DNA from: Haemophilus haemolyticus
Lineage (GTDB): Bacteria; Pseudomonadota; Gammaproteobacteria; Enterobacterales; Pasteurellaceae
NCBI RefSeq assembly: GCF_001679045.1
Contig: NZ_LYCK01000002.1
Span: 1-60,054, forward strand
Direction of reading: 5' to 3'
Length of the DNA stretch: 60,054 nt
The notes beneath the pieces were generated by a model. It ran no database searches, was not told the DNA's origin, and saw only the letters and a list, made by a program, of their open reading frames with translations. Shown in pieces: positions 16,925 to 29,147 of the stretch. Both the position numbers and the translations under genes were made by a program. Within the stretch, counting starts at the first letter, position 1. Each line of letters begins with the position of its first letter.

Positions 16925-19900
16925 TTATTCCGCATCATCTGCCATATTAAGCATTTCAGCTAAGTTTGCACTTGCATCGTCTGCAGTCATGACAAATTCA
17001 TCGGCGATAGCAGCTTCATCTTCTTCAGATAATTTCGCTACGACATCATCAACTAAACGATGTTTGTGACGATTTTGATGATACGCAAAACCTGTACCCG
17101 CAGGGATTAATCGGCCCACGATTACGTTCTCTTTCAAGCCACGTAATTCATCACGTTTACCTGCTACTGCTGCTTCGGTAAGAACACGAGTAGTTTCTTG
17201 GAACGATGCGGCAGAGATGAAGGATTCAGTCGCAAGAGACGCTTTGGTGATACCCAATAATTCGCGTTCAAACTCAACTGGTGGTTTGCCTTCTGCTTCA
17301 CGTTGACGGTTAACGATTTTCACGCGAGCAACTTCGACTTGCTCCCCTTCAAGGAATTCTGAGTCGTAAGCTTTAGTAATTACCGCTTTACGTAACATTT
17401 GACGAACGATAACTTCAATATGTTTATCGTTGATTTTTACCCCTTGTAAGCGGTAAACATCTTGTACTTCGTTCACGATGTATTCAGTTACTGCACGCAC
17501 GCCACGTAAACGTAAAATATCATGTGGTGTTTCAGCACCGTCAGAAATTACGTCACCACGTTGTACCATTTCACCTTCAAATACGTTGAGCTGACGCCAT
17601 TTTGGAATCATTTCTTCGTAAGTTTCGCCTTCCGCAGGAGTAATTAATAAACGGCGTTTACCTTTAGTTTCTTTACCGAAAGACACGATACCAGAAATTT
17701 CAGCCAAAATAGCTGGTTCTTTTGGTTTGCGTGCTTCAAATAAATCCGCAACGCGTGGTAGACCACCGGTAATATCTTTAGTACCCACAGATTCTTGCGG
17801 AATACGTGCTAATGGTTCACCCACTTTTACTGCTGCGCCATCGTCTAAACTTACGATTGCTTTACCAGGTAAGAAGTACTGTGCAAGAACATCAGTTTCA
17901 GGTAAGAAAATATCGTTACCATTTGCATCAACTAATTTAATGGTTGGACGTAAATCTTTACCAGCAGTAGCACGTTCACCCACATCTTGAACCACGATTG
18001 ATGATAAACCTGTTAATTCATCAGTTTGACGCGTTACAGTTAAGCCATCAATAATATCAACGAATTTCACAAAACCAGATACTTCAGAGACAACTGGCAT
18101 TGTATGTGGATCCCAATTTGCGATAGTTTCACCTGCTGTTACATCTTGGCCGTCACCTTTGCTTAACACCGCACCGTAAGGCACTTTATAGTGTTCTTTA
18201 GTACGACCAAATGCATCGGTAATAGTTAATTCAGTATTACGAGATGTTAATACTAATTTACCCTCATCATTAGTAACGAATTTCGCATTCATTAAATGTA
18301 ATGTACCAGTGTTTTTAACTTGTACACTCGATTCTTTTGCTGCCGCAGATGCCGCACCACCGATATGGAACGTACGCATGGTTAACTGTGTACCCGGCTC
18401 ACCGATAGATTGAGCAGCGATAACACCTACTGCTTCACCTTGGTTGATGAGGTGACCACGAGCTAAGTCACGACCATAACATTTCGCACATACACCAAAA
18501 TCAGTATCACAAGTTACAACAGAACGTACTTTTACGCTGTCTACAGAGTTTGCATCCAACACATCACATAGTTTTTCATCTAATAACGTGTTACGAGGGA
18601 TTAATACTTCTTCTGTACCTGGTTTTAAAATATCTTCTGCAGCTACACGACCTAACACTAATTCACGAAGTGGAACTTTTTCATCACCACCTTCGATTAA
18701 TGGGGTCATAACTAAGCCTTCGTGCGTACCACAGTCATCTTCTACGATCACTAAGTCTTGTGCTACATCAACTAAACGACGAGTTAAGTAACCTGAGTTC
18801 GCTGTTTTTAATGCGGTATCCGCCAAACCTTTACGCGCACCGTGGGTTGAAATAAAGTACTGTAATACGTTCAAACCTTCACGGAAGTTTGCTGTAATTG
18901 GAGTTTCAATGATCGAACCATCTGGACGCGCCATCAAACCACGCATACCAGCTAACTGACGAATCTGTGCTGCAGAACCACGAGCACCAGAATCAGCCAT
19001 CATAAAGATACTGTTAAAGGATGCTTGTTTTTCAGGATTACCTTCGCGGTTGATGACTTCTTCTTGAGATAAGTTTTCCATCATCGCTTTCGCTACGCGT
19101 TCATTCGCTGCGGCCCAAATATCGATTACTTTATTATAGCGTTCGCCTGCAGTCACAAGACCTGATTGGAATTGTTCTTGGATCTCTGCCACTTCTTCTT
19201 CCGCTGCAGAAATAATTTCGTATTTCTTCGTTGGAATTTCCATATCATCAATACCAACTGATGAACCAGAACGTGCCGCATAAGCAAAACCGGTATACAT
19301 AATCTGGTCAGCAAACATTACCGCTTCTTTTAAACCTAAACGACGATAAGCTTCGTTAATCAGTTTAGAAATTGCTTTTTTACCTAATGTTTGATTGAAC
19401 AATGAATAAGGCATACCTTTCGGTGCAATCATCCACAAAATTGCACGACCGATAGTAGTATCGGTAAGCGTGGTTTTCGCATCAAATTCGCCCGCTTCAT
19501 TTTTCACATATTCAGTAATACGCACTTTCACGCGAGAATGTAATTCTGCTTGACCTGTACGATATGCTTTTTCAGCTTCGCGAGGATCTTGCAATAACAT
19601 ACCTTCGCCTTTACCGTTCACTTTTTCGCGGGTCATATAGTAAAGACCTAATACCACGTCTTGTGATGGAACGATAATCGGATCACCGTTTGCTGGTGAA
19701 AGCACGTTGTTGGTTGACATCATCAACGCACGAGCTTCTAATTGAGCTTCAAGCGTTAATGGAACGTGTACCGCCATTTGGTCACCATCGAAGTCCGCGT
19801 TGAACGCCGCACAAACGAGTGGGTGTAATTGAATCGCTTTACCTTCGATTAAGATCGGTTCAAATGCTTGGATACCCAAACGGTGAAGTGTTGGCGCACG

Positions 19901-21175
19901 GTTCAATAGAATTGGGTGTTCACGAATAACTTCTGCAAGAATATCCCAAACGATCGCATCTTCACGCTCAACCATTTTCTTAGCCGCTTTGATTGTCGTT
20001 GCATAACCACGGCTTTCTAATTTAGCGTAGATAAACGGACGGAATAATTCCAATGCCATTTTCTTAGGTAAACCACATTGGTGTAAGTGCAAGTATGGAC
20101 CTACAGTGATTACAGAACGACCCGAATAGTCAACACGTTTACCTAATAAGTTTTGACGGAAACGACCTTGTTTACCTTTGATCATATCCGCTAATGATTT
20201 TAATGGACGACGGTTAGAACCCGTAATAGCACGACCACGACGACCATTATCTAATAACGCATCAACAGATTCTTGTAACATACGTTTTTCGTTGCGCACA
20301 ATAATATCTGGTGCAATTAAATCTAATAAACGTTTTAAACGGTTGTTACGGTTGATCACGCGACGATATAAATCGTTCAAATCTGAAGTCGCAAAACGAC
20401 CACCATCAAGCGGTACTAATGGACGTAAATCTGGTGGAAGCACTGGTAATACAGTCATCACCATCCATTCTGGTTTATTACCAGATTGAACAAATGCTTC
20501 TAATAATTTTAAGCGTTTAGTGATTTTTTTACGTTTAGTTTCAGAGTTAGTTTCTTGTAATTCTTCACGTAATTTTTCACATTCAACTTCAAGATCCATA
20601 CCTTTTAAAAGATCTTGAATTGCTTCAGCACCCATTTTCGCTTCGAATTCATCTTGCCAACGATCTTCAGCATCAAGGTATTGTTCTTCAGTTAATAATT
20701 GACCGCGCTCTAAGTCCGTCATACCTGGCTCGGTCACGATGTACATTTCAAAGTAAAGTACACGTTCAATATCGCGCAATGGCATATCTAAAAGTAAACC
20801 GATACGAGATGGTAACGATTTTAAGAACCAAATATGTGCAACTGGCGATGCAAGTTCAATGTGACCCATACGTTCACGACGAACTTTAGTTTGAGTAACT
20901 TCAACACCACATTTTTCACAAATCACACCACGGTGTTTTAAACGTTTATATTTACCACATAAACATTCGTAATCTTTTACAGGCCCGAAGATACGCGCAC
21001 AGAAAAGACCATCACGTTCAGGTTTGAACGTACGGTAGTTAATGGTTTCAGGTTTCTTCACTTCACCAAATGACCAAGAACGGATCATATCTGGGGAAGC
21101 TAACCCAATTTTAATCACATCAAAATCTTCACTGGTTTTTGATTGTGCTTTTAAAAACTTAACTAAGTCTTTCAC
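16925..21175 (-). CDS. rpoC: RpoC, RNA polymerase beta' subunit
   Basis: Catalytic beta' subunit with 1416 residues, matching gammaproteobacterial length. The N-terminal zinc ribbon has Cys71, Cys73, Cys86 and Cys89. The active-site NADFDGDQ motif that chelates the catalytic Mg2+ lies near residue 460. The trigger-loop region MRTFHIGG and the second zinc site ([15 protein letters not shown]) are intact. It follows rpoB after 125 bases that contain an uptake-signal hairpin, and is co-transcribed from the rpoB promoter. A terminator follows. Confidence 0.99.
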   Translation of the reverse strand: MKDLVKFLKAQSKTSEDFDVIKIGLASPDMIRSWSFGEVKKPETINYRTFKPERDGLFCARIFGPVKDYECLCGKYKRLKHRGVICEKCGVEVTQTKVRRERMGHIELASPVAHIWFLKSLPSRIGLLLDMPLRDIERVLYFEMYIVTEPGMTDLERGQLLTEEQYLDAEDRWQDEFEAKMGAEAIQDLLKGMDLEVECEKLREELQETNSETKRKKITKRLKLLEAFVQSGNKPEWMVMTVLPVLPPDLRPLVPLDGGRFATSDLNDLYRRVINRNNRLKRLLDLIAPDIIVRNEKRMLQESVDALLDNGRRGRAITGSNRRPLKSLADMIKGKQGRFRQNLLGKRVDYSGRSVITVGPYLHLHQCGLPKKMALELFRPFIYAKLESRGYATTIKAAKKMVEREDAIVWDILAEVIREHPILLNRAPTLHRLGIQAFEPILIEGKAIQLHPLVCAAFNADFDGDQMAVHVPLTLEAQLEARALMMSTNNVLSPANGDPIIVPSQDVVLGLYYMTREKVNGKGEGMLLQDPREAEKAYRTGQAELHSRVKVRITEYVKNEAGEFDAKTTLTDTTIGRAILWMIAPKGMPYSLFNQTLGKKAISKLINEAYRRLGLKEAVMFADQIMYTGFAYAARSGSSVGIDDMEIPTKKYEIISAAEEEVAEIQEQFQSGLVTAGERYNKVIDIWAAANERVAKAMMENLSQEEVINREGNPEKQASFNSIFMMADSGARGSAAQIRQLAGMRGLMARPDGSIIETPITANFREGLNVLQYFISTHGARKGLADTALKTANSGYLTRRLVDVAQDLVIVEDDCGTHEGLVMTPLIEGGDEKVPLRELVLGRVAAEDILKPGTEEVLIPRNTLLDEKLCDVLDANSVDSVKVRSVVTCDTDFGVCAKCYGRDLARGHLINQGEAVGVIAAQSIGEPGTQLTMRTFHIGGAASAAAKESSVQVKNTGTLHLMNAKFVTNDEGKLVLTSRNTELTITDAFGRTKEHYKVPYGAVLSKGDGQDVTAGETIANWDPHTMPVVSEVSGFVKFVDIIDGLTVTRQTDELTGLSSIVVQDVGERATAGKDLRPTIKLVDANGNDIFLPETDVLAQYFLPGKAIVSLDDGAAVKVGEPLARIPQESVGTKDITGGLPRVADLFEARKPKEPAILAEISGIVSFGKETKGKRRLLITPAEGETYEEMIPKWRQLNVFEGEMVQRGDVISDGAETPHDILRLRGVRAVTEYIVNEVQDVYRLQGVKINDKHIEVIVRQMLRKAVITKAYDSEFLEGEQVEVARVKIVNRQREAEGKPPVEFERELLGITKASLATESFISAASFQETTRVLTEAAVAGKRDELRGLKENVIVGRLIPAGTGFAYHQNRHKHRLVDDVVAKLSEEDEAAIADEFVMTADDASANLAEMLNMADDAE

Positions 21176-21202
21176 AAATGTTCTCCTGTCGGAGTTAAAG
21201 GT

Positions 21203-21246
21203 TTAAAGTGCGGTTGAAAATTTCGATGTTTTTCCACCGCACTTCG
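21203..21246 (-). repeat. Inverted uptake-signal pair between rpoB and rpoC
   Basis: AAGTGCGGTTGAAAA faces a nearly perfect complement ending ACCGCACTT, with one mismatch. The transcript could fold here, but no U-run follows on the minus strand, so full termination is unlikely. It may act as a processing or pausing hairpin within the rpoBC operon. Confidence 0.6.
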
Positions 21247-21300
21247 GCGATTTTTATTTCGTAAGGTGAGTGAATCATAAATTCTTCACTCCCCTACTGA

Positions 21301-24300
21301 TTACTCTTCGTCTAACTCGATATTTAAACCAAGTGAGCGGATTTCTTTCATAATTACATTGAAAGATTCCGGTGTGCCTGGGTCCATGTGTTGGTTACCA
21401 CTTACGATGTTTTTATACATCTTCGTACGACCATTCACATCATCAGATTTCACCGTCAACATTTCTTGTAAGGTGTAAGCTGCACCGTATGCTTCAAGTG
21501 CCCATACCTCCATCTCACCGAAACGTTGGCCACCGAATTGAGCTTTACCACCCAATGGTTGTTGTGTAACAAGGCTATAAGAACCAGTTGAACGAGCATG
21601 CATTTTGTCATCAACTAAGTGGTTCAATTTGAGCATGTACATATAACCTACTGTTACTGGACGCTCGAATTTCTCACCTGTACGGCCATCATATAAAGTG
21701 ATTTGACCTGAAGTTGGTAATCCACCAAGTTTTAATAGCTCTTTGATTTCAGCTTCTGCTGCACCATCAAATACTGGTGTTGCAACAGGTAAACCTTTAC
21801 GTAGATTTTCAGCTAAACGCAATACTTCTTCATCTGTGAAGGTACTTAAATCCACTTTTTGTGAGCCATTACCTAAGTCATACGCTTTTTGGATATAACC
21901 ACGTAATTTTTCCACTTCTTGTTTTTGTTTAAGCATTGCATTGATTTGATCACCAATACCTTTCGCTGCTAAACCTAAGTGAGTTTCAAGGATCTGACCA
22001 ATGTTCATACGAGATGGTACGCCTAGTGGGTTTAATACGATCTCAACCGGTTGACCATTCTCATCGTATGGCATATCTTCAACTGGGTTAATTTTCGAGA
22101 TAACACCTTTGTTACCGTGACGACCCGCCATTTTATCACCTGGTTGGATTTGACGCTTCACCGCTAGGTAAACTTTAACCACTTTTAACACGCCCGGTGC
22201 AAGATCATCACCTTTGATGATTTTCTTACGTTTCACTTCAAGTTTATGTTCAAACTCTTTACGAAGTTCTTCGTATTGCTCTGCAAGCTGTTCTAATTGA
22301 TTTTGTTTTTCTTCATCTGCAATGGTTTGTTCTAACCATTTAGTGCGATCTAATTTATCTAATTGCGCTGCATCAGCACCACTAGAAATAAGAAGATTAC
22401 GAACACGAGCAAATAAGCCAGCTTCTAAAATCTCTAACTCTTCAGTTAAATCTTTTTTCGCTTCACGAAGTTGCATTTCTTCGATTTCTAATGCACGTTT
22501 ATCTTTTTCTACGCCATCACGAGTGAAGACTTGAACATCAATAACTGTACCTGATGTACCGTTTGGCACACGTAATGAAGAATCTTTAACATCAGAAGCT
22601 TTCTCACCAAAGATTGCACGTAAAAGTTTTTCTTCTGGGGTTAATTGAGTTTCACCTTTAGGCGTTACTTTACCTACTAAGATGTCACCACCTTTAACCT
22701 CTGCACCAACATAAACAATACCAGATTCATCAAGTTTGCTTAACGCTGACTCACCTACGTTTGGAATATCTGCAGTAATTTCTTCTGCACCTAACTTGGT
22801 ATCACGCGCAACACAAGATAATTCTTGAATATGGATGGTCGTGAAACGGTCTTGTTGAACAACACGTTCAGAAACTAACATTGAGTCTTCGAAGTTATAG
22901 CCGTTCCAAGGCATGAACGCCACTCGAATATTTTGACCTAACGCAAGCTCACCTAAATCAGTAGAAGGACCATCTGCTAATACTTCACCACGATTGATCG
23001 GATCGCCTAAATTCACACAAGGAATTTGGTTAATACAAGTATTTTGGTTAGAACGGGTATATTTGATTAAGTTATAAATATCGATACCTGCTTCACCTGC
23101 AATGGTTTCATCTTCATTTACTTTAATAACAATACGAGAAGCATCGACGTACTGAACTGTACCACCACGTTTTGCAACAACCGCAACACCTGAGTCAAGT
23201 GCGATTGGTTTTTCCATACCTGTACCAACTAATGGTTTGTCAGCACGTAATGTTGGAACTGCTTGACGTTGCATGTTCGCACCCATCAACGCACGGTTCG
23301 CATCGTCATGCTCAAGGAATGGAATTAATGCAGCCGCGACAGATACTACTTGTTGTGTCGAAACGTCCATATAATGAATATCTTCAGGTTTATATAAACC
23401 TGATTCACCACGCTCACCACGTGCAGTAACAAAGGCATCAGTAAAACGGTTATTTTCGTCTAAATTTGAGTTTGCCTGTGCAATGATATAGTTTGCTTCA
23501 TCAATTGCAGATAAGTATTCAATTTCTTCAGTAACTTGACCATCAACTACTTTACGATATGGTGTTTCTAAGAAACCATAATCATTAGTACGTGCAAAAG
23601 CAGAAAGTGAGTTGATCAAACCGATGTTTGGACCTTCAGGGGTTTCAATCGGACATAAACGACCATAGTGAGTATTATGTACGTCACGCACTTCAAAGCC
23701 TGCGCGCTCACGCGTTAAACCGCCTGGACCTAATGCAGAAATACGACGTTTGTGCGTGACTTCTGATAATGGGTTGTTTTGGTCCATAAATTGCGAAAGT
23801 TGTGAAGAACCAAAGAATTCTTTCACCGCTGCAGAAATTGGTTTTGGGTTAATTAAGTCTTGCGGTGTGATTGCATCTAAATCACCTAAAGATAAGCGTT
23901 CTTTCACCGCTCTTTCTACACGCACTAAACCAATACGGAATTGGTTCTCCGCCATCTCACCTACGCTACGGATACGACGATTACCTAAGTGGTCAATATC
24001 ATCAACTTCGCCGCGACCATTACGGATGTCGATCAATTTACGCATTACCGCAATAATATCTTCATTACTTAAAGTGCCAGCGCCTTCACCTTCTGCGATC
24101 GCTAAAGAACGATTAAATTTCATACGACCGACAGCAGATAAATCATAACGCTCTGCAGAGAAGAATAAATTATTGAATAACGCTTCTGAAGATTCTGGTG
24201 TTGGTGGTTCACCTGGACGCATCATACGATAAATCTCGTAAAGCGCACTGGTTTTGTCATAAGTTGGGTCTACACGTAGCGTTTCAGAAATATATGGACC

Positions 24301-25329
24301 GTAATCTAAATCATTAGTAAATAAAGTTTCGATCGTGGTGTAACCTGCTTGTGCTAATTTTGCAAGAGTCTCTAAAGAAATCTCGCCATTTGCAGGACAA
24401 ATAATTTCGCCAGACTCTAAATCAACATAATCTTTCGATGCAACTTTACCTAAAATATATTCAGAAGGTACAACGACTTGTGAAATTTTATCTTTTTCTA
24501 ATGCCTTGATATGGCGTGCGGTAATACGACGACCACGTTCAACATAAACTTTGCCATTTGCTTCAATATCAAAAGAAGCTGTTTCACCACGTAAACGTTC
24601 TGGCACTAAAGTCATTAACAATTTATCGCCAGCGATTTCAAAGGTAATTTTATCAAAGAATAAGTTTAAGATTTCTTCAGTGGTGTAGCCTAATGCACGA
24701 AGAATAATTGTTGCCGGTAATTTACGACGACGGTCAATACGTGCAAATAAGTTATCTTTTGGATCGAATTCAAAATCTAACCAAGAACCACGGTAAGGAA
24801 TAATACGTGCGTTATAAAGCACTTTACCTGAAGAATGGGTTTTACCTTTGTCAGAATCGAAGAATACGCCTGGACTACGGTGTAACTGTGAAACGATAAC
24901 ACGCTCGGTACCATTGATTACGAAAGTACCGTTATCAGTCATTAATGGGATTTCACCCATATAAACTTCATTTTCTTTAATATCTTTGACTGCGCGTGAA
25001 GAAGATTCTTTATCGTAGCTCACTAAACGTAATTTTACACGTAAGCCTGCTGCATAAGTTGATCCACGAATTTGGCACTCACGTACATCAAATTCAGGTT
25101 CTTCTAAACGATAATCTACATATTGTAATTCTGTATAGCCATTATTGCTTACAATAGGGAATACAGAACGGAATGCCGCTTCTAAACCTTGCTGACCTTC
25201 AGGATCTTTTTGAATAAATTTATCAAAAGAATCCAACTGAATGGTTAATAAATAAGGAACATTTAAAACTTGCGGACGTTTACCGAAATCTTTACGAATT
25301 CGTTTTTTTTCAGAATAGGAGTAACCCAT
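21301..25329 (-). CDS. rpoB: RpoB, RNA polymerase beta subunit
   Basis: Beta subunit with 1342 residues, identical in length to E. coli RpoB. The rifampicin-binding cluster I region is visible ([29 protein letters not shown] across about 508-536) and looks wild type. The C-terminal switch region ([25 protein letters not shown]) is intact. rplJ and rplL, which precede rpoB in E. coli, are absent. The gene is instead preceded by its own promoter, downstream of a terminator after rplA. Confidence 0.99.
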   Translation of the reverse strand: MGYSYSEKKRIRKDFGKRPQVLNVPYLLTIQLDSFDKFIQKDPEGQQGLEAAFRSVFPIVSNNGYTELQYVDYRLEEPEFDVRECQIRGSTYAAGLRVKLRLVSYDKESSSRAVKDIKENEVYMGEIPLMTDNGTFVINGTERVIVSQLHRSPGVFFDSDKGKTHSSGKVLYNARIIPYRGSWLDFEFDPKDNLFARIDRRRKLPATIILRALGYTTEEILNLFFDKITFEIAGDKLLMTLVPERLRGETASFDIEANGKVYVERGRRITARHIKALEKDKISQVVVPSEYILGKVASKDYVDLESGEIICPANGEISLETLAKLAQAGYTTIETLFTNDLDYGPYISETLRVDPTYDKTSALYEIYRMMRPGEPPTPESSEALFNNLFFSAERYDLSAVGRMKFNRSLAIAEGEGAGTLSNEDIIAVMRKLIDIRNGRGEVDDIDHLGNRRIRSVGEMAENQFRIGLVRVERAVKERLSLGDLDAITPQDLINPKPISAAVKEFFGSSQLSQFMDQNNPLSEVTHKRRISALGPGGLTRERAGFEVRDVHNTHYGRLCPIETPEGPNIGLINSLSAFARTNDYGFLETPYRKVVDGQVTEEIEYLSAIDEANYIIAQANSNLDENNRFTDAFVTARGERGESGLYKPEDIHYMDVSTQQVVSVAAALIPFLEHDDANRALMGANMQRQAVPTLRADKPLVGTGMEKPIALDSGVAVVAKRGGTVQYVDASRIVIKVNEDETIAGEAGIDIYNLIKYTRSNQNTCINQIPCVNLGDPINRGEVLADGPSTDLGELALGQNIRVAFMPWNGYNFEDSMLVSERVVQQDRFTTIHIQELSCVARDTKLGAEEITADIPNVGESALSKLDESGIVYVGAEVKGGDILVGKVTPKGETQLTPEEKLLRAIFGEKASDVKDSSLRVPNGTSGTVIDVQVFTRDGVEKDKRALEIEEMQLREAKKDLTEELEILEAGLFARVRNLLISSGADAAQLDKLDRTKWLEQTIADEEKQNQLEQLAEQYEELRKEFEHKLEVKRKKIIKGDDLAPGVLKVVKVYLAVKRQIQPGDKMAGRHGNKGVISKINPVEDMPYDENGQPVEIVLNPLGVPSRMNIGQILETHLGLAAKGIGDQINAMLKQKQEVEKLRGYIQKAYDLGNGSQKVDLSTFTDEEVLRLAENLRKGLPVATPVFDGAAEAEIKELLKLGGLPTSGQITLYDGRTGEKFERPVTVGYMYMLKLNHLVDDKMHARSTGSYSLVTQQPLGGKAQFGGQRFGEMEVWALEAYGAAYTLQEMLTVKSDDVNGRTKMYKNIVSGNQHMDPGTPESFNVIMKEIRSLGLNIELDEE

Positions 25330-25600
25330 TGGTTTTCCTCTGCTAACTGTTCAGTGACCTAGCCACAAACTAACTGTGACGTGAATGACCGTTAAAATGA
25401 CCGCACTCTGAACCTTACTTCTGTAGTGGGGTGACAACTCAAATTACATAGGACGACAACTTGAGCAAAACAACGACAAATAACGGTGAATCTGCCATTG
25501 CATGGATGTGCTTTCTATCAAAAACACGGTTAAATTAAACAATAAAAGGTCAAAATTGATTAAAAATCAATCTAAATCTTTGCTAATTTTAAGGCGGTAG

Positions 25601-25629
25601 ATTTTAAATGAATGCAGCTTTCTCGTCAA
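25601..25629 (-). promoter_or_regulatory. rpoBC promoter
   Basis: TTGACG (25624-25629) and TAAAAT (25601-25606) are separated by 17 bases on the minus strand and followed by CTACCGCC. The promoter sits about 30 bases downstream of the rplA terminator and gives rpoBC a transcript with a leader of about 265 bases. Confidence 0.8.
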
Positions 25630-25659
25630 GTTTAAAACTTATGGAGAAATTTTATGAAA

Positions 25660-25691
25660 TAAAAAACCGCACTTTCAAAAAGTGCGGTTTA
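25660..25691 (-). terminator. Uptake-signal terminator after rplA
   Basis: A perfect 12-bp stem, AAACCGCACTTT (25664-25675) with AAAGTGCGGTTT (25679-25690), has a 3-base loop and is followed on the minus strand by TTTTTT. It lies about 20 bases past rplA, separating rplKA from rpoBC. Its arms are two exact uptake signals. Confidence 0.9.
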
Positions 25692-25711
25692 AAATCTATC
25701 AATTCTTTAAA

Positions 25712-26401
25712 TTATAAAGAAGCTTGATCAACAGTAACACCTGCACCCATAGTGGTAGAGATGCTTACTTTCTTGATAAAGATACCTTTAGCAGTAGTTG
25801 GTTTTGCTTTGTTTAAAGCAGCCAATAATGCTTGAAGGTTTTCTTTTAATTGAACTTCAGAGAAGTTTGCTTTACCGATAGTGGTGTGGATGATACCGTT
25901 TTTATCATTACGATAACGGATCTGACCAGATTTAGCATTTTTAACTGCTTCAGCAACGTTTGGTGTTACAGTACCAACTTTAGGGTTTGGCATTAAACCA
26001 CGTGGGCCTAATACTTGACCTAATTGACCAACAACACGCATTGCATCAGGAGAAGCGATAACAACATCAAAGTTCATTTCGCCTTTTTTGATTTGCTCTG
26101 CTAAATCTTCCATACCAACTAAATCAGCACCTGCTTCTTTAGCTGCATCTGCGTTAGCACCTTGAGTAAACACAGCTACGCGTACTTCACGACCAGTACC
26201 GTGTGGTAATACAGTTGCACCACGAACGTTTTGGTCAGATTTACGAGGATCGATACCTAAGTTTACTGCAATGTCAACACTTTCAACGAATTTAGCTGTT
26301 GCGAATTGTTTTAATACCGCGATAGCTTCGTTGATTTCGTATGCTTTAGTAGAATCTACGCCAGCTTTGATTGCTTTCATTTTTTTAGTCAATTTAGCCA
26401 T
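25712..26401 (-). CDS. rplA: Ribosomal protein L1
   Basis: Large-subunit protein of the L1 stalk, 229 residues. The signature segment around [13 protein letters not shown] and the [19 protein letters not shown]-terminus are intact. In enterobacteria L1 also represses its own rplK-rplA mRNA by binding a leader structure that mimics its 23S site. It starts four bases after rplK ends. It is followed by a terminator rather than by rplJL. Confidence 0.98.
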   Translation of the reverse strand: MAKLTKKMKAIKAGVDSTKAYEINEAIAVLKQFATAKFVESVDIAVNLGIDPRKSDQNVRGATVLPHGTGREVRVAVFTQGANADAAKEAGADLVGMEDLAEQIKKGEMNFDVVIASPDAMRVVGQLGQVLGPRGLMPNPKVGTVTPNVAEAVKNAKSGQIRYRNDKNGIIHTTIGKANFSEVQLKENLQALLAALNKAKPTTAKGIFIKKVSISTTMGAGVTVDQASL

Positions 26402-26405
26402 CGTA

Positions 26406-26834
26406 TTATTCCTCCACCACTAAGCCCATAGAGCGAGCAGTACCAGCAATTGATTTCATTTTGGTTTCGATAGATGCACCAGTCATATCTGCTGCTTTAG
26501 TTTCAGCGATTTGACGAACTTGATCTAAAGTTACTTTACCCACTTTCTCTTTGTTCGGTTTACCAGAACCAGATTTGATACCTGCAGCTTTTTTCAATAA
26601 TACTGCTGCTGGTGGAGTTTTAGTTACGAAAGTAAATGAACGGTCTGCATATACAGTGATAACAACCGGAATTGGTAAACCTTTTTCTAAACTCTCAGTA
26701 CGAGCGTTGAATGCTTTACAGAATTCCATGATGTTCACACCTTGTTGACCTAATGCAGGACCAACTGGTGGTGATGGGTTTGCCATACCAGCTGCAACTT
26801 GCAACTTAACATAGGCTTGGACTTTTTTTGCCAT
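26406..26834 (-). CDS. rplK: Ribosomal protein L11
   Basis: Large-subunit protein of the GTPase-associated centre, 142 residues, needed for RelA activation by uncharged tRNA. The N-terminal domain carries the [21 protein letters not shown] segment with its conserved proline cluster, the thiostrepton-binding region. A strong ribosome site (AGAGGAAAAC) precedes the ATG. It is the first gene of the rplKA unit. secE and nusG, its usual upstream neighbours, are absent and deoD lies there instead. Confidence 0.98.
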   Translation of the reverse strand: MAKKVQAYVKLQVAAGMANPSPPVGPALGQQGVNIMEFCKAFNARTESLEKGLPIPVVITVYADRSFTFVTKTPPAAVLLKKAAGIKSGSGKPNKEKVGKVTLDQVRQIAETKAADMTGASIETKMKSIAGTARSMGLVVEE

Positions 26835-26852
26835 TTTAGTTTTCCTCTAATT

Positions 26853-26880
26853 GGGTAATAACGCTATTAAATAGCTCCCC
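26853..26880 (-). promoter_or_regulatory. Candidate L1 autoregulatory site in the rplK leader
   Basis: On the minus strand GGGG...CCC closes an asymmetric loop around a GCTAT/ATAGC stem, about 20-45 bases before the rplK start codon. That resembles the two-helix-plus-internal-loop target of L1. It was found by eye only. Confidence 0.4.
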
Positions 26881-26920
26881 GATAATTTTCAGTGCAACAT
26901 TCATTGCACCACACAAAAAT

Positions 26921-26940
26921 ATGAGCCGCGAACGGCTCAT
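26921..26940 (-). promoter_or_regulatory. UUCG-capped hairpin at the 5' end of the rplK transcript
   Basis: On the minus strand ATGAGCCG and CGGCTCAT form a perfect 8-bp stem closed by TTCG, followed by ATTTTT. It lies right after the predicted rplK start site. It could stabilise the 5' end of the mRNA or act as a terminator for read-through from deoD. Confidence 0.65.
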
Positions 26941-26951
26941 AATGGGCGCGG

Positions 26952-26980
26952 ATTATATTAAAAGTGCGGTTGTTTTTCAA
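26952..26980 (-). promoter_or_regulatory. rplKA promoter
   Basis: TTGAAA (26975-26980) and TATAAT (26952-26957) are separated by 17 bases on the minus strand. A GC-rich discriminator (CCGCGCCC) follows, the hallmark of promoters repressed by ppGpp/DksA. Confidence 0.82.
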
Positions 26981-27006
26981 GCACTTCTTAAATCCACTAT
27001 AAGAAA

Positions 27007-27723
27007 TTATTGTGCATCACCAATTAACACTGAATCCAATGCAATTTCAATCATATCATTGAATGTTAATTGACGTTCTTCTGCTGTGGTTTGTTCGTGA
27101 GTACGGATATGGTCAGACACGGTACAAATCGTTAATGCTTTCGCACCATATTCTGCAGCCACCCCATAAATACCAGCAGCTTCCATTTCCACGCCTAAAA
27201 TGCCGTATTTTTCCATCACGTCAAACATTTCTACATCAGGTGTATAGAATAAATCCGCCGAGAATAAATTACCTACACGAACGGCTTTGCCTTTTGCTTT
27301 TGCAGCTTGAACAGCGGCTTGTGCCATATCGAAATCAGCAATAGCTGCAAAGTCGTTATCTTTGAAACGAATACGGTTTACTTTTGAATCAGTACATGCG
27401 CCTAAACCGATAATTACATCGCGCACTTTTACATCCATACGAACAGCGCCACAAGATCCTACACGGATAATTTTTTTCACGCCGTATTCAGTGATTAATT
27501 CTTTCGCGTAAATAGAGCAAGATGGAATCCCCATACCGTGGCCCATAATAGAAATCTTACGACCTTTGTAAGTACCGGTATAACCAAGCATATTACGAAC
27601 ATTTGTTACTTCTACTGCATCTTGCAAAAATGTTTCTGCAATGTATTTTGCACGAAGTGGATCGCCTGGCATTAAAACAACATCAGCAAATGCACCTTCA
27701 GGCGCGTTAATATGTGGAGTCAT
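27007..27723 (-). CDS. deoD: DeoD, purine-nucleoside phosphorylase
   Basis: Phosphorolyses purine (deoxy)ribonucleosides to base and pentose 1-phosphate. It has 238 residues, like the E. coli hexameric enzyme. [13 protein letters not shown] carries the phosphate-binding loop and the RVGSCGA segment follows. [13 protein letters not shown] contacts the sugar, and the catalytic Asp lies in TVSDHI. The frame opens seven codons upstream, but [10 protein letters not shown] matches the family and has an AAGGAAAAT ribosome site. It follows nupC on the same strand, so import and cleavage of nucleosides are encoded side by side. Confidence 0.97.
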   Translation of the reverse strand: MTPHINAPEGAFADVVLMPGDPLRAKYIAETFLQDAVEVTNVRNMLGYTGTYKGRKISIMGHGMGIPSCSIYAKELITEYGVKKIIRVGSCGAVRMDVKVRDVIIGLGACTDSKVNRIRFKDNDFAAIADFDMAQAAVQAAKAKGKAVRVGNLFSADLFYTPDVEMFDVMEKYGILGVEMEAAGIYGVAAEYGAKALTICTVSDHIRTHEQTTAEERQLTFNDMIEIALDSVLIGDAQ

Positions 27724-27753
27724 AATTTTCCTTCCTTTTTTCAAATGTAAAAA

Positions 27754-27785
27754 TAAAAAGTGCGGTCATTTTTCACCGCACTTAT
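27754..27785 (-). terminator. Paired uptake-signal hairpin after nupC
   Basis: AAAAGTGCGGT and ACCGCACTT as an inverted pair with an 8-base loop, followed by U-rich sequence on the minus strand. It lies between nupC and deoD and could attenuate or uncouple them. Confidence 0.75.
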
Positions 27786-27792
27786 CCGAGAA

Positions 27793-29046
27793 TTAAAGCG
27801 CTGCAGCACCAAGTCCGATGAACAAGCCAGCAATCGTTGCACTCATTAAGTTTGCTAAAGTACCTGCGATTACCGCTTTCAAGCCTAAACGTGCCACATC
27901 ACTACGACGGTTTGGCGCCATTCCACCTAAACCACCGATTAAGATTGCAATTGAGCTGAAGTTAGCAAAACCACAAAGTGCGAAAGTAATAATTGCTTTA
28001 GTTTTTTCAGTTAATACAATCGCAGAATCTGGTTGTAAGTATTTTGCAAATTCAAGATAACCTACGAATTCGTTAACGGCTAATTTCATCCCGATCATTT
28101 GTCCTGCGATACCGGCCTCAGTGCCGTCAGTTACACCGATTAAATATGCTAATGGTTTGAAAACTAAACCAAAGATAGATTGTAAAGTTACGTCGCCATA
28201 GCCAAACCAGCCACCAACGCCACTTAAAATACCGTTAATTAATGCAATTAAACCAACGAATGCGATTAACATTGCACCTACGTTTAACGCAAGTTGCATA
28301 CCTGCACTCGCACCGCCCGCCATTGCTTCAAGTACGTTAGTTGGTTTTTCTGAATCATTGTCTTCTGGTTGTTTATCAGAGAATTGTTCTGTTTGTGGGA
28401 ACATTAATTTCGCAAATAACAAACCTGCTGGAGCCGCCATAAATGACGCAGCGATTAAGTATGTCAATGGCACGCCCATTCCAGCATACCCCGCCATTAC
28501 TGAACCCGCGATAGACGCCGTACCACCCACCATGATGGCAAATAATTCAGATTGGGTCATATTTTTAATGTAAGGGCGAACCACCAATGGTGCTTCAGTT
28601 TGACCTACGAAGATGTTCGCAGCAGCTGACATGGATTCTGCTTTTGACGTACCCAATGCTTTTTGTAATGCACCGCCTAATACTTTAATTACCACTTGCA
28701 TAATGCCAAGATAATAAAGCACTGAGATTAAGCCAGAGAAGAACACAATAATTGGTAATACTTTCACTGCAAAAATGAAACCTGAAGGTTTGCTTGGATC
28801 AGCTAAACCACCAAATACAAAGTTAATACCTTCGTTACCGTAAGCAATAACATTTGATACGGCATCAGCAGTTGCACCAAGTGCTTGTTTACCTGCTGGC
28901 ACATATAAAATAAGGGCGGCAAATCCAACTTGGATTGCTAACGCCCCGAGCACGGTTCTGATACTAATCGCTTTACGATTATTGGAAAGTAACACGGCAA
29001 TAGCGATTAATACGACCATTCCCAAAATGCTGCTTAACACACTCAT
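27793..29046 (-). CDS. nupC: NupC-family concentrative nucleoside transporter
   Basis: An inner-membrane nucleoside:cation symporter of the CNT family, 417 residues. Diagnostic motifs include [13 protein letters not shown] (about 148-160), the nucleoside-binding NEFVGYLEF and the [15 protein letters not shown] segment. It is upstream of deoD on the same strand, which supports a nucleoside uptake and salvage role. Haemophilus relies heavily on imported nucleosides. Gene symbol by family; specificity (pyrimidine or broad) cannot be read from sequence. Confidence 0.94.
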   Translation of the reverse strand: MSVLSSILGMVVLIAIAVLLSNNRKAISIRTVLGALAIQVGFAALILYVPAGKQALGATADAVSNVIAYGNEGINFVFGGLADPSKPSGFIFAVKVLPIIVFFSGLISVLYYLGIMQVVIKVLGGALQKALGTSKAESMSAAANIFVGQTEAPLVVRPYIKNMTQSELFAIMVGGTASIAGSVMAGYAGMGVPLTYLIAASFMAAPAGLLFAKLMFPQTEQFSDKQPEDNDSEKPTNVLEAMAGGASAGMQLALNVGAMLIAFVGLIALINGILSGVGGWFGYGDVTLQSIFGLVFKPLAYLIGVTDGTEAGIAGQMIGMKLAVNEFVGYLEFAKYLQPDSAIVLTEKTKAIITFALCGFANFSSIAILIGGLGGMAPNRRSDVARLGLKAVIAGTLANLMSATIAGLFIGLGAAAL

Positions 29047-29147
29047 TTGATTCCCCTAGATTGGTTAAGTTAATAAAAAAATCGGCTTATTCTACTTGTT
29101 TTCTCACAAAAAGTCGGCGAATTTTCACCGCACTTTCTTGTAAGCGA

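Larger units (their letters stand above)
25330..25711 (-). other. rplA-rpoB intergenic region
   Basis: These 382 bases hold no gene. Read on the minus strand they contain, in order, the rplKA terminator (25660-25691), a promoter (25601-25629), a small 7-bp hairpin (25555-25571), and a leader of about 260 bases ending in the GCAGAGGAAAA ribosome site of rpoB. This is where rplJ-rplL would lie in E. coli. Confidence 0.8.

Noticed and set aside
20178..20489. Antisense open frame within rpoC
   Set aside because: Codon shadow of a highly expressed gene, no ribosome site or domain.
29047..29147. CRP site upstream of nupC
   Set aside because: A TGTGA half-site is present, but the partner half (AAGTA) is too poor.
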